A stretch of DNA of 8,366 bases from an uncultured Eubacteriales bacterium (GCA_900321515.1 ONWI01000135.1:1-8366); one strand, 5' to 3'; counted from the stretch's first letter, positions 1 to 8,215 are shown. The notes: generated from the letters alone by a model not told the origin. Numbers and translations: made by a program.

Positions 1-135
1 AGGAGACGATACCCCCACGACTCCCACAGGGGACGATAATCCCACAGGAGACGATACCCCCACGACTCCCACAGGGGACGATAATCCTACAGGAGACGAT
101 ACCCCCACGACTCCCACAGGAGATGATAATCCCAC
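1..135 (+). repeat. Three tandem 45-bp repeats (15-codon units)
   Basis: Copies lie at 1-45, 46-90 and 91-135. Copy 2 differs from copy 1 by one base (C to T at 88). Copy 3 differs at 121, 124 and 136, counting the base that completes its last codon. Every difference is a silent third-position change in the frame of base 2. Each unit is itself made of a 27-bp and an 18-bp part that both contain GACGATA. Degenerate partial copies continue to about base 220. The array probably extends left of the window. Confidence 0.9.
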
Positions 136-211
136 GGGCACGATAATTCCTCAGGGGATAGTACTCCCTCAGGGCGGAAATTTCCTCATGAGACGATACT
201 CCTTCAGGTGA
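2..211 (+). CDS. 3' end of a repeat-tailed protein (partial, C-terminus probably frameshifted)
   Basis: The gene begins left of the window. Only its last 69 codons, in the frame starting at base 2, are visible, ending in TGA at 209-211. It reads three perfect copies of the 15-residue unit GDDTPTTPTGDDNPT, a Pro/Thr/Asp-rich low-complexity region typical of extracytoplasmic linkers or tails, then GTIIPQG and an unrelated-looking tail ending RRYSFR. The repeat copies differ only at third codon positions, which strongly supports this strand and frame. After base 136 the repeat-like pattern continues, but first in the frame of base 139 (DNSSGDSTPSG) and then in the frame of base 192 (DDTPSGDNYP). 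That suggests two single-base losses and a changed C-terminus, so this may be a decayed gene end. The relic frames end at TAA 223-225 and TGA 258-260. The protein's function cannot be seen. FecR-type proteins are known neighbours of CHASE2 cyclases, but no FecR domain lies in the window. Confidence 0.6.
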   Translation, partial: GDDTPTTPTGDDNPTGDDTPTTPTGDDNPTGDDTPTTPTGDDNPTGTIIPQGIVLPQGGNFLMRRYSFR

Positions 212-256
212 CAATTATCCCTTAATGTCAGGCGTGGATAAAAAAGTGTATTTTGG

Positions 257-2077
257 ATGATCAAGAAAATGATTTCAATTATAAAAACAAAGTATAAATA
301 CTGCTTAGCGTCTCTGCTTTTTTCGGGGCTGATTGCGGCAGTGGCTTATTTCGGAGGTATTTCGGCGATGGACAGCTGGCTTCAGGACGTCAGCTTCCAG
401 ACCCCTCGCGCCACCTCCGGCAAGATAGTGGTCATCGGCATAGACGAAGAGGCGCTTGCCGAATTTGGCCCATATTCAACTTGGGACAGGAGCATAATAG
501 CTTCCGCTCTCAGGGCGCTTGCCGCCGATCCCGAGCACAGACCGAGCGTTGTTGCCATTGATATGCTGCATTCCGGCACGACCGACAGTGAAGCAGACTC
601 TCTGCTTGCCGACGCGGCAGAAGCTCTCGGCTGCGTGGTTACCGCCGACGCCGCATCTTTTGAAAAGGGCGGACGGATTATGGAGGACGGCACATATGCA
701 TACAGCAGCTATAATATCACCGGCTTTGAGGAGCCGTATAAAGAGTTGCGTGAAGTCACAAGGCAGGGGCACATCAACGCCATGCACGATTCCGACGGCA
801 TAATGCGCCATGCCATCCTGTATATTGATCCGCCCGGGCATGAGCGGGTGTACTCTATGGCATATACGGTCGCATCGCTTTACGCCGAAAAGCACGGATT
901 TTCGGTGGACGAACCGAAAACCGACTCCCTCGGCAGATTCTTTGTATCCTATTCGGCGGAACCGGGAAATTTCTACGATGGCGTTTCCGTATCCCAGCTT
1001 ATCAACGGAAGCTGTCCCGCAGATTATTTCGATGACAAGATAGTGTTCATAGGTCCCTACGCCGCGGGTCTTCAGGATCTGGTTTATGCGCCCATCGACC
1101 GTGGCGGCCAGATGTACGGCGTAGAGTATCAGGCAAACGTCATTGAAGCGCTGATCGCCGGAAATTACAAGAATGAAGTTCCCGAAATGCTTCAGGCACT
1201 TATACTCTTCTATATCTGCTTTATAATTCTTTTGCTTGCGGACCTGCTCCCGCTCGGAATGACGACAGTGATATGCGTGCTCACCGCAGCCGGAAACTAC
1301 GGGTTGTCTCTCCTTGCATATGAGTGGGGAGCTATCTTTCATCTGCTGTGGATACCGGCGGGAATCGCGGTGGTATATGTTTCCGCTATCGTAGTGCGCT
1401 ATATGCGGGAGTTTGCCGAAAGGCGGAGGGTAACCCGCACCTTCGAGAGGTATGTTGCCCCAGAGATAGTAAAGGAAATACTCAAGGAAGGCACCGACAG
1501 CCTGCATCTGGGCGGAAAGCTGTGCGATATTGCCGTGCTGTTCGTTGACGTGCGCGGATTTACATCCATGTCGGAGCGATTAAATCCGGAACTTGTGGTG
1601 TCTGTTCTCAGCCGTTATCTTTCCGCAACCGCGGAATGCATCATACGCAACGGAGGTACCCTTGACAAATTCATCGGTGACGCGGCAATGGCATTCTGGG
1701 GCGCTCCGGTACAACAGGAGGATCCCATCTTCCTCGCGGTGAAAACCGCCATGGAGATAGTCGAAAGTGTGGAGAAGCTGTCAGCCGAACTGTACGAAAG
1801 CATCGGAGAGCATTTGTGCGTAGGCGTAGGCGTCCATTTCGGTCCGGCAGTCGTGGGGAACATCGGTGGCGGCATCCGGATGGACTACACCGCGATAGGC
1901 GACACTGTAAACACAGCTTCACGGCTTGAGTCAAAAGCGCCGGGCGGCACGGTGTATATCAGCCGTGCGGTTGCCGACGCTCTTGGTGACAGAATAAAAA
2001 CAACTTCGCTCGGCACATCCATAAAGCTTAAAGGCAAAAGCAACTTCGAGGTGCTTGTGCTGGATAAGATAGTCTAA
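257..2077 (+). CDS. CHASE2-domain membrane adenylate cyclase (class III)
   Basis: 606 aa. A membrane segment at about residues 15-35 is followed by an extracytoplasmic CHASE2 sensory domain (about 40-300, with VVIGIDEEAL near 58-67 and the KIVFIGPYAAG stretch at 261-271). Three membrane segments follow (about 312-332, 335-355, 361-381), then the cyclase linker containing FERYVAPEIV (396-405) and the catalytic domain (about 420-600). Metal-binding D431 (VDVRGFT) and D475 (KFIGD), adenine-selecting K471 and T545 (DYTAIGD), and transition-state N552 and R556 (NTASR) are all present. The Lys/Thr pair is the class IIIb pattern and predicts ATP to cAMP rather than cGMP. CHASE2 is a known extracellular sensor domain with unknown ligand. 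There is no good Shine-Dalgarno before ATG 257. An alternative start is Met5 at base 269, preceded by GGATGA. The start overlaps a TGA (ATGA, 257-260) in a relic frame of the upstream gene, suggesting ancestral translational coupling. Confidence 0.92.
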   Translation: MIKKMISIIKTKYKYCLASLLFSGLIAAVAYFGGISAMDSWLQDVSFQTPRATSGKIVVIGIDEEALAEFGPYSTWDRSIIASALRALAADPEHRPSVVAIDMLHSGTTDSEADSLLADAAEALGCVVTADAASFEKGGRIMEDGTYAYSSYNITGFEEPYKELREVTRQGHINAMHDSDGIMRHAILYIDPPGHERVYSMAYTVASLYAEKHGFSVDEPKTDSLGRFFVSYSAEPGNFYDGVSVSQLINGSCPADYFDDKIVFIGPYAAGLQDLVYAPIDRGGQMYGVEYQANVIEALIAGNYKNEVPEMLQALILFYICFIILLLADLLPLGMTTVICVLTAAGNYGLSLLAYEWGAIFHLLWIPAGIAVVYVSAIVVRYMREFAERRRVTRTFERYVAPEIVKEILKEGTDSLHLGGKLCDIAVLFVDVRGFTSMSERLNPELVVSVLSRYLSATAECIIRNGGTLDKFIGDAAMAFWGAPVQQEDPIFLAVKTAMEIVESVEKLSAELYESIGEHLCVGVGVHFGPAVVGNIGGGIRMDYTAIGDTVNTASRLESKAPGGTVYISRAVADALGDRIKTTSLGTSIKLKGKSNFEVLVLDKIV

Positions 2078-2081
2078 GAGG

Positions 2082-2675
2082 TCAGCGGCTTTCGCGGAGT
2101 TTGCGGATGAGTTCCGTTGTGGTTTCCGCCTCCAATTTCAACTTGACAGAGGCAATGATTCTTTTGATATAGCTGTAGGAAAAAAAGAGCTTTTCACCTA
2201 TTTCCTTTCCGGAATAGCCCTCACAGAGAAGCTCGGCGACTTTTCGCTCGTTATCCGTCAGACGGGAAGCGATCTCGTCGGAAAACTGTTCTGATTTGCG
2301 GGAATGTGAAGAAAGCTGCACGGCAATCCGCGCCAGCAGAACTTCACGGTGAAACGGCTTCCGGACATAATCCGCGCCGCCGAGGGTCAGCCCCCGAATT
2401 TCATCATCAGTGTCGGTCATCCCCGTCAGGAATATGACGGGGATTTTTCTCAGCTCCGTGTCATTTTTCAGATGTTCCATCAGTGAAAAGCCGTCAGTAT
2501 CCGGCATCATCACATCGAGTAGAATCAGGTCGGGAAGACTTCCCTCAGAAAGCGCGGCGAGTGCCTGATCTGCGCTCGTCATAACGCTGACGGCATATTG
2601 GTCCTTCAGCATAATGGCAAGTTGTTTCAGCATTTCGATATCGTCGTCAATCGCCATGATTTTCGGTTCGTTCAT
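2082..2675 (-). CDS. Response regulator, receiver plus LuxR-like HTH
   Basis: 197 aa, cytoplasmic. The N-terminal receiver (about 1-122) has the acidic pair D10/D11 (AIDDD), phospho-acceptor D54 (LLDVMMPDTDG), T84 (FLTG) and K106 (VRKPF), so it should be phosphorylatable. The C-terminal part (about 137-195) starts LTDNERKVAELLCEGYSGKEIGEKL, matching the GerE/LuxR helix-turn-helix pattern; the recognition-helix region (FSYSYIKRIIASVKLKL) departs from the usual T-V-K-x-H form. It is most likely a DNA-binding transcription regulator and the terminal acceptor of the relay encoded just upstream. The ATG is preceded by GGAGG with a short 4-base spacing. The gene lies 41 bp behind the kinase on the same strand and is probably co-transcribed with it. 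Its stop codon is 4 bp from that of the convergent cyclase gene. Likely targets (inference) are its own divergent control region and the lipoprotein operon. Confidence 0.9.
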   Translation of the reverse strand: MNEPKIMAIDDDIEMLKQLAIMLKDQYAVSVMTSADQALAALSEGSLPDLILLDVMMPDTDGFSLMEHLKNDTELRKIPVIFLTGMTDTDDEIRGLTLGGADYVRKPFHREVLLARIAVQLSSHSRKSEQFSDEIASRLTDNERKVAELLCEGYSGKEIGEKLFFSYSYIKRIIASVKLKLEAETTTELIRKLRESR

Positions 2676-2698
2676 ATTGCCTCCATTCCGATATTCAG

Positions 2699-2716
2699 CC
2701 CTTAAAAGTGCCGCCC

Positions 2717-2728
<12 letters not shown>
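2699..2728 (-). repeat. 15-bp tandem duplication spanning the kinase stop codon
   Basis: On the minus strand GGGCGGCACTTTTAA occurs twice back to back (2714-2728, then 2699-2713). The first copy encodes the kinase C-terminus GRHF and its TAA. The second repeats the same codons and a second in-frame TAA in the gap before the response regulator gene. Confidence 0.9.
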
Positions 2729-5077
<2,349 letters not shown>

Positions 5078-5106
5078 ATCATCACCTCTCTTTTCAAATC
5101 CATCTT

Positions 5107-5135
5107 ATCATATCAAATCACAAAAAAAAAATCAA
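5107..5135 (-). promoter_or_regulatory. Promoter of the kinase-regulator operon
   Basis: On the minus strand TTGATT (plus-strand 5130-5135) and TATGAT (5107-5112) are separated by exactly 17 bp, a good vegetative sigma-factor arrangement. The spacer carries most of a 10-base T run. Initiation would fall near 5100, giving a short leader of about 22 bases that contains the GAGAGGTGAT ribosome binding site (5081-5090). Confidence 0.65.
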
Positions 5136-5163
5136 TTGAATTCCAAAACTGTGTACCTGAAGG

Positions 5164-5188
5164 ACACTGTTTTTTGTAAAAAACGTGT
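5164..5188. promoter_or_regulatory. Dyad symmetry against the -10 box (candidate operator)
   Basis: GTTTTTT (5169-5175) and AAAAAAC (5178-5184) form a perfect inverted repeat around a 2-base centre. It is flanked by ACAC (5164-5167) and GTGT (5185-5188), which also pair, with one unpaired T at 5168. The element fills the -35 region and spacer of the rightward promoter. A regulator bound here could block or activate transcription. Assignment to the local response regulator is inference. Confidence 0.4.
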
Positions 5189-5194
5189 TATAAT
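5186..5194 (+). promoter_or_regulatory. Extended -10 promoter of the lipoprotein operon
   Basis: TATAAT at 5189-5194 is a perfect -10 box, preceded by TG at 5186-5187, giving an extended -10. No good -35 box is found 16-18 bp upstream (ACTGTT or CTGTTT only), as is usual for extended -10 promoters or ones needing an activator. It lies 33 bp before the start codon of the first lipoprotein gene. Confidence 0.65.
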
Positions 5195-5213
5195 ACACAA
5201 TGAAATATGATTC

Positions 5214-5220
5214 AGGAGGT
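5214..5220 (+). promoter_or_regulatory. Ribosome binding site that fixes the lipoprotein 1 start
   Basis: AGGAGGT with 7 bases to the ATG at 5228. It lies inside the reading frame that would open at the ATG of 5207, showing that 5207 is not the start. Confidence 0.85.
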
Positions 5221-5227
5221 ATTTTGG

Positions 5228-6007
5228 ATGAGAAGGTATTTGGCAATATTTACGGTCTGTTTTCTTGCGTTGTTTGCGGCAGTGTCGCTCACCGGCTGCG
5301 GAGATAAGGACTCCGTATCATCTGCCGCGGAAAAAGAGGAATCAGGCGTCAGCAGTTCAGACGTCAGCCGTATTGTCGGAACTTGGCGCGAGGACGGAGA
5401 GTTTGGAATCAATGTTCTCACCATTGCGGAAGATGGCAGCTATGTACTGTATCACACGAGCGGCGGCACCCAACAGGGAAAGGTAGAGATTGACGGTGAC
5501 GTTCATTCTGACGGCACATCCGATTCATGGTTCAGTTTTTACGACGAGTCGGGAGAGCTTTGGACAGGATTCCCGAATCTGACGGAAAACCCGTCCGAGC
5601 TGATTTCAGAATCAGCCGACAGGATGAAGTTCGTCCGCATTGACGAGAACGAAAAAACGCCGGCAAAGGATTATCTTGGCACATGGCAGGGCGGAAGATG
5701 TTCAATCAACGTCAGCAAAGCCAAGGACGGCTACAAGGTGAATGTTATTTGGGGCAGCAGTGCCTTTGAAAGCAGCGAATGGAATTACAACTGCCGTTAT
5801 GATAAGGAGACCGCAACCCTGATATGTGACGGCGGAGCTACGCTGGTCAATCACAAATACGACGAAAAAGGCAAAGATAATAAAACCACTGTTTATAAAG
5901 ACGGCAGCGGCTCGTTCAAAGCAAGAGGCGGCGTTCTCCGCTGGACAGATGATAAAGAGGATTCCGGCAAGGAATTGTATTTTGCGCACTTACCGGATCA
6001 GGAATAA
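5228..6007 (+). CDS. Lipoprotein 1, duplicated lipocalin-like GTW domains
   Basis: 259 aa. The N-terminus MRRYLAIFTV and a hydrophobic core lead to the lipobox LTGC, with lipidation expected at C24, so the mature protein should be anchored on the outer face of the membrane. A Ser/Glu-rich linker (25-45) is followed by two similar blocks of about 100 residues, beginning IVGTW (49-53) and YLGTW (149-153). Each continues with alternating beta-type sequence (INVLTIAEDGSYVLY; INVSKAKDGYKVNV). A G-x-W start of a small beta-barrel resembles lipocalin-like domains, but this is a motif-level impression. The start at 5228 rather than the in-frame ATG at 5207 is fixed by AGGAGGT and by the signal peptide. 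It is the first gene of the four-lipoprotein run, under the promoter at 5186-5194 and divergent from the kinase. Function is unknown; ligand binding or envelope sensing is possible. Confidence 0.85.
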   Translation: MRRYLAIFTVCFLALFAAVSLTGCGDKDSVSSAAEKEESGVSSSDVSRIVGTWREDGEFGINVLTIAEDGSYVLYHTSGGTQQGKVEIDGDVHSDGTSDSWFSFYDESGELWTGFPNLTENPSELISESADRMKFVRIDENEKTPAKDYLGTWQGGRCSINVSKAKDGYKVNVIWGSSAFESSEWNYNCRYDKETATLICDGGATLVNHKYDEKGKDNKTTVYKDGSGSFKARGGVLRWTDDKEDSGKELYFAHLPDQE

Positions 6008-6045
6008 TCCGCTAAAAATAAACTGAAGCAAGGAGATAGTAAATT

Positions 6046-6579
6046 ATGAAAAGAATACTCGTTATGATGATTGCGGCAGCCATGGTAATCTCATTGATGG
6101 CAGGGTGCGGCGACAATGACAGGCAGAACGGTACGCAGTCGGATTCCACTGAATCGCAGATGACCGACGTTGCAACAGATGAAAATCTGGCGAATATCAT
6201 CAGAGACGCCGGAAACGTCGGAGAGGGTACAGCCGGTTCATCGCTGAGGCGGGCAAAGATCGCGCACGACTTAGCGGCACTCGCCGCCGAAAAAGGCTAC
6301 ACCGAAGAAGATATTGCCAAACTGAAATCGACCTTTGAAGCGACGTTCGACGCGATGAACGAAGACACGAAAAGCAGCGCGCGTTCGGTTTTTACAAACA
6401 GCGTTTTCCCGATGCTCGACAAGGTAATCAACGAGGGAAATCTGGACGAATATAAGGGACTGCTTGAAGATGCCGGTGTTGGCGGAGACATGGATACTAT
6501 CCTGAAAACACCCGGTCTGGCGGACAGTTATAACAGCATTAAATCCGCTTATCTCGCGCTTGAAGATTCCGGCAATTAA
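6046..6579 (+). CDS. Lipoprotein 2, small helical protein of unknown function
   Basis: 177 aa. The signal peptide ends in the lipobox LMAGC with C21 as the expected lipidated residue. After a polar Asp/Ser/Thr-rich linker (22-45) the mature part looks mainly alpha-helical, with no further cysteines and no recognised enzyme motif. A GEGTAGSSLRRAKIAHDLAALA stretch (about 59-80) looks like a conserved core, and Gly/Asp-rich turns (GVGGDMD) occur near the C-terminus. AAGGAG at 6030-6035 lies 10 bases before the ATG. The gene follows lipoprotein 1 with a 38-bp gap and no terminator, so co-transcription is likely. Its signal-peptide region shares a 12-base identity with that of lipoprotein 3. I do not recognise the family. 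An adaptor or binding role outside the membrane is only a guess. Confidence 0.82.
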   Translation: MKRILVMMIAAAMVISLMAGCGDNDRQNGTQSDSTESQMTDVATDENLANIIRDAGNVGEGTAGSSLRRAKIAHDLAALAAEKGYTEEDIAKLKSTFEATFDAMNEDTKSSARSVFTNSVFPMLDKVINEGNLDEYKGLLEDAGVGGDMDTILKTPGLADSYNSIKSAYLALEDSGN

Positions 6580-6637
6580 AAGTTTATTGTGAAAGCTCTG
6601 TTGAACCATTTAAATTATTGCGGAAAGGATGGTTACA

Positions 6638-7354
6638 ATGTTCAAAATCAAGACCCGGCTCATATGCATCCTAATGGCGGCAGCCATGACTGTATGCGCA
6701 TTGACAGCCTGCGGCGATTCCGGTGAAAGTACGTTTTCCGCCGAGTGGACACCTCATAAATTCGGCGTAGAGGACACCGAGGTAAACGGCGTGAAGCTGG
6801 GCATGACAATCGAAGAGGTAAAAGCAGCTATCGGAAATCCTGACAAGGAAGAAAATATCACTGAGGATCAGTTTATCTACGGTGAGCATATCAACTTGAG
6901 TTACGGCAAAATGTTTCTTTCCTTCTATGACATCAATGAAGGCGACGACATCAGGCTCGGCAGCATTTCATCCGACTCTCCCGAAGTGAAATTTGCCGGA
7001 GGACTCCACGCGGGCAGCACGAAGGAAGAGGTTCTCGCGGCATTCGCGCAGGACGATAATCCGCCCGATCTGATTTTTTACGGCGATAAATTCGGCAGAT
7101 TTATCTACGGCGATTTCACAGACATGGATTTTATGGAGAAAAAGCCGACCGGCGCCATCGAGAATGCCTATATTCAGGACCGCGACGCGGAAACCGAAGG
7201 CTATTATATGATCATATATCATTATTATAACCCGCTGAAATGGCAAGATGACGGAAGCAGCTATACAGGCGATTACTACCAGCTCGTCTTCTATCTGGAT
7301 AGCAAGAGCGACAAAGTGACTTCCGTACTTCTGGAACACAATTCGGCAATGTAA
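6638..7354 (+). CDS. Lipoprotein 3, tandem BamE/SmpA-like motifs
   Basis: 238 aa from the ATG at 6638. The in-frame ATG at 6629 would add three residues, but it overlaps the AAAGGA ribosome binding site, whose spacing of about 8 bases favours 6638. The signal peptide ends in the lipobox LTAC, with lipidation expected at C25. The mature part has two similar segments, GVKLGMTIEEVKAAIGNPD (51-69) and GLHAGSTKEEVLAAFAQ (122-138). These match the Gly-x-(S/T)-x-EEV-xxxhG pattern seen in BamE/SmpA-like and BLIP-like small domains, which act as protein-binding folds in other lipoproteins. The rest is rich in Tyr, Asp and Phe (YYMIIYHYYNPL) and probably beta-sheet. It lies 58 bp after lipoprotein 2 on the same strand. 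A protein-interaction or inhibitory role is inferred from the fold resemblance only. Confidence 0.82.
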   Translation: MFKIKTRLICILMAAAMTVCALTACGDSGESTFSAEWTPHKFGVEDTEVNGVKLGMTIEEVKAAIGNPDKEENITEDQFIYGEHINLSYGKMFLSFYDINEGDDIRLGSISSDSPEVKFAGGLHAGSTKEEVLAAFAQDDNPPDLIFYGDKFGRFIYGDFTDMDFMEKKPTGAIENAYIQDRDAETEGYYMIIYHYYNPLKWQDDGSSYTGDYYQLVFYLDSKSDKVTSVLLEHNSAM

Positions 7355-7406
7355 AGCGTTCGCATTTGTTCGTTGTGAATAATTATATTTCTGGAGGACT
7401 TAAGGC

Positions 7407-8144
7407 ATGAAAAAGAATTTATCTGATATATTGATCAGCTGCGCGGCATTTACCCTTGCCGCTGTGATGATGCTCTCCGCTGTCGCTTGCGTCAAAGACA
7501 CAAACGACGTCAGCAGTGAAGAAACCTTCACCGAACTGAAAATCGACGAGCTTGACAAGGACATGACAGAATTCCTCACTCGTTTTACCGACTGGTACGA
7601 GGTGGAGGAAGGACAAAAGAAGGCATATGACAGCAAAAAAGCCGGCGACGGGACAACCAATATTCTGCGCAGCATTCTTGGCGACGCGGGATGTGCCGAC
7701 TGGGGCAAGTATCCCGCGAGCGAGCCGAAAGATGTCTACAATACGAAAAAGCTCGACCCGAAGAAGTGGGCAAAGGAATCCGGCGGCGCATATAAGGTTT
7801 TTGACGCCAAGGGCGCGGATTGGGTTGCAATAAACATCTTCAACGTCACCGAGAAGGACATCGAGGCAATGCGCGCGCAGGGCGAAGAAAACAAGTGGTT
7901 CTATCTCAAGGACGGCAAGTATTACAAGGTGATCGGCGGCGTGGGAGACCCTCTTACCGCGTACACTTTTGAATCCGCCAAGACGGACGGAACGGTGTAT
8001 TATGTCAATTACAGCGCAAGCTTCGACAACGGGGAAGAAATCACCCCTGTCGGTTCATACTACGCGGAGGTGCAGCAGAAGACCGTTGACGGCTCAACTT
8101 ACTGGACGCTCAACCGATTCGAGCAAATCTCCGAAAATAATTAA
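7407..8144 (+). CDS. Lipoprotein 4, tryptophan-rich, unknown function
   Basis: 245 aa. A longer signal peptide (MKKNLSDILI followed by a hydrophobic stretch) ends in the lipobox AVAC, with C28 as the predicted lipidated residue. An acidic linker (31-55) precedes a mature domain rich in Trp and Tyr (W63, W99, W121, W139, W164, W233). A repeated aromatic-Gly pattern occurs: WVAINIFNVTEKDIEAM (139-155), then WFYLKDGKYYKVIGGVG (164-180) and VYYVNYSASFDNGEE. The layout resembles uncharacterised clostridial lipoproteins I have a sense of, but I cannot name a family. One extra cysteine (C96) has no partner in the mature chain. GGAGG at 7393-7397 lies 9 bases before the ATG. It is the last gene of the run, 52 bp after lipoprotein 3. 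No intrinsic terminator with a T run follows on this strand. Confidence 0.82.
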   Translation: MKKNLSDILISCAAFTLAAVMMLSAVACVKDTNDVSSEETFTELKIDELDKDMTEFLTRFTDWYEVEEGQKKAYDSKKAGDGTTNILRSILGDAGCADWGKYPASEPKDVYNTKKLDPKKWAKESGGAYKVFDAKGADWVAINIFNVTEKDIEAMRAQGEENKWFYLKDGKYYKVIGGVGDPLTAYTFESAKTDGTVYYVNYSASFDNGEEITPVGSYYAEVQQKTVDGSTYWTLNRFEQISENN

Positions 8145-8182
8145 TCAAAAAAATCAGGCGATTGTAAAAGTGAGTGGAAAGT

Positions 8183-8215
8183 GAAAAGAAAAAAGAAAAA
8201 AGAAAAAAAGGAAAG
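8183..8215 (+). other. 33-base purine-only tract
   Basis: Every base from 8183 to 8215 is A or G, mostly runs of 4 to 7 A separated by single G. It separates the end of the lipoprotein operon from the GC-rich hairpin block. Read on the minus strand it is a T-rich tract behind GC-rich stems, so it could help end leftward transcription from genes to the right. No coding potential is supported. Confidence 0.75.

Noticed and set aside
1..135. CRISPR array
   Set aside because: The 45-bp units are directly contiguous with no unique spacers, vary only at third codon positions and read as protein repeats.
476..1507. Long minus-strand open frame of 343 codons opposite the cyclase
   Set aside because: It lies wholly inside the CHASE2 cyclase gene, whose domains and catalytic motifs are unmistakable. 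The antisense product has no motif, signal or ribosome binding site.
5207..5227. In-frame ATG at 5207 as the start of lipoprotein 1
   Set aside because: The AGGAGGT site lies downstream of it at 5214-5220, it would put seven extra residues before the signal peptide, and it falls only 12 bases after the -10 box.
6586..6614. Weak promoter between lipoproteins 2 and 3 (TTGTGA, 17 bp, TTAAAT)
   Set aside because: Each box matches consensus at only four of six positions, which is expected by chance in an AT-rich gap.
6629..6637. ATG at 6629 as the start of lipoprotein 3
   Set aside because: It overlaps the AAAGGA ribosome binding site, and the ATG at 6638 has normal spacing. The difference is only three residues.
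7361..7389. Promoter between lipoproteins 3 and 4 (TATATT at 7384-7389)
   Set aside because: No -35 box at a usable distance; TTGTTC is only 12 bp upstream.
8145..8165. Intrinsic terminator right after lipoprotein 4
   Set aside because: The only stem (AATC with GATT, 4 bp) is too weak and is not followed by a T run on the plus strand.
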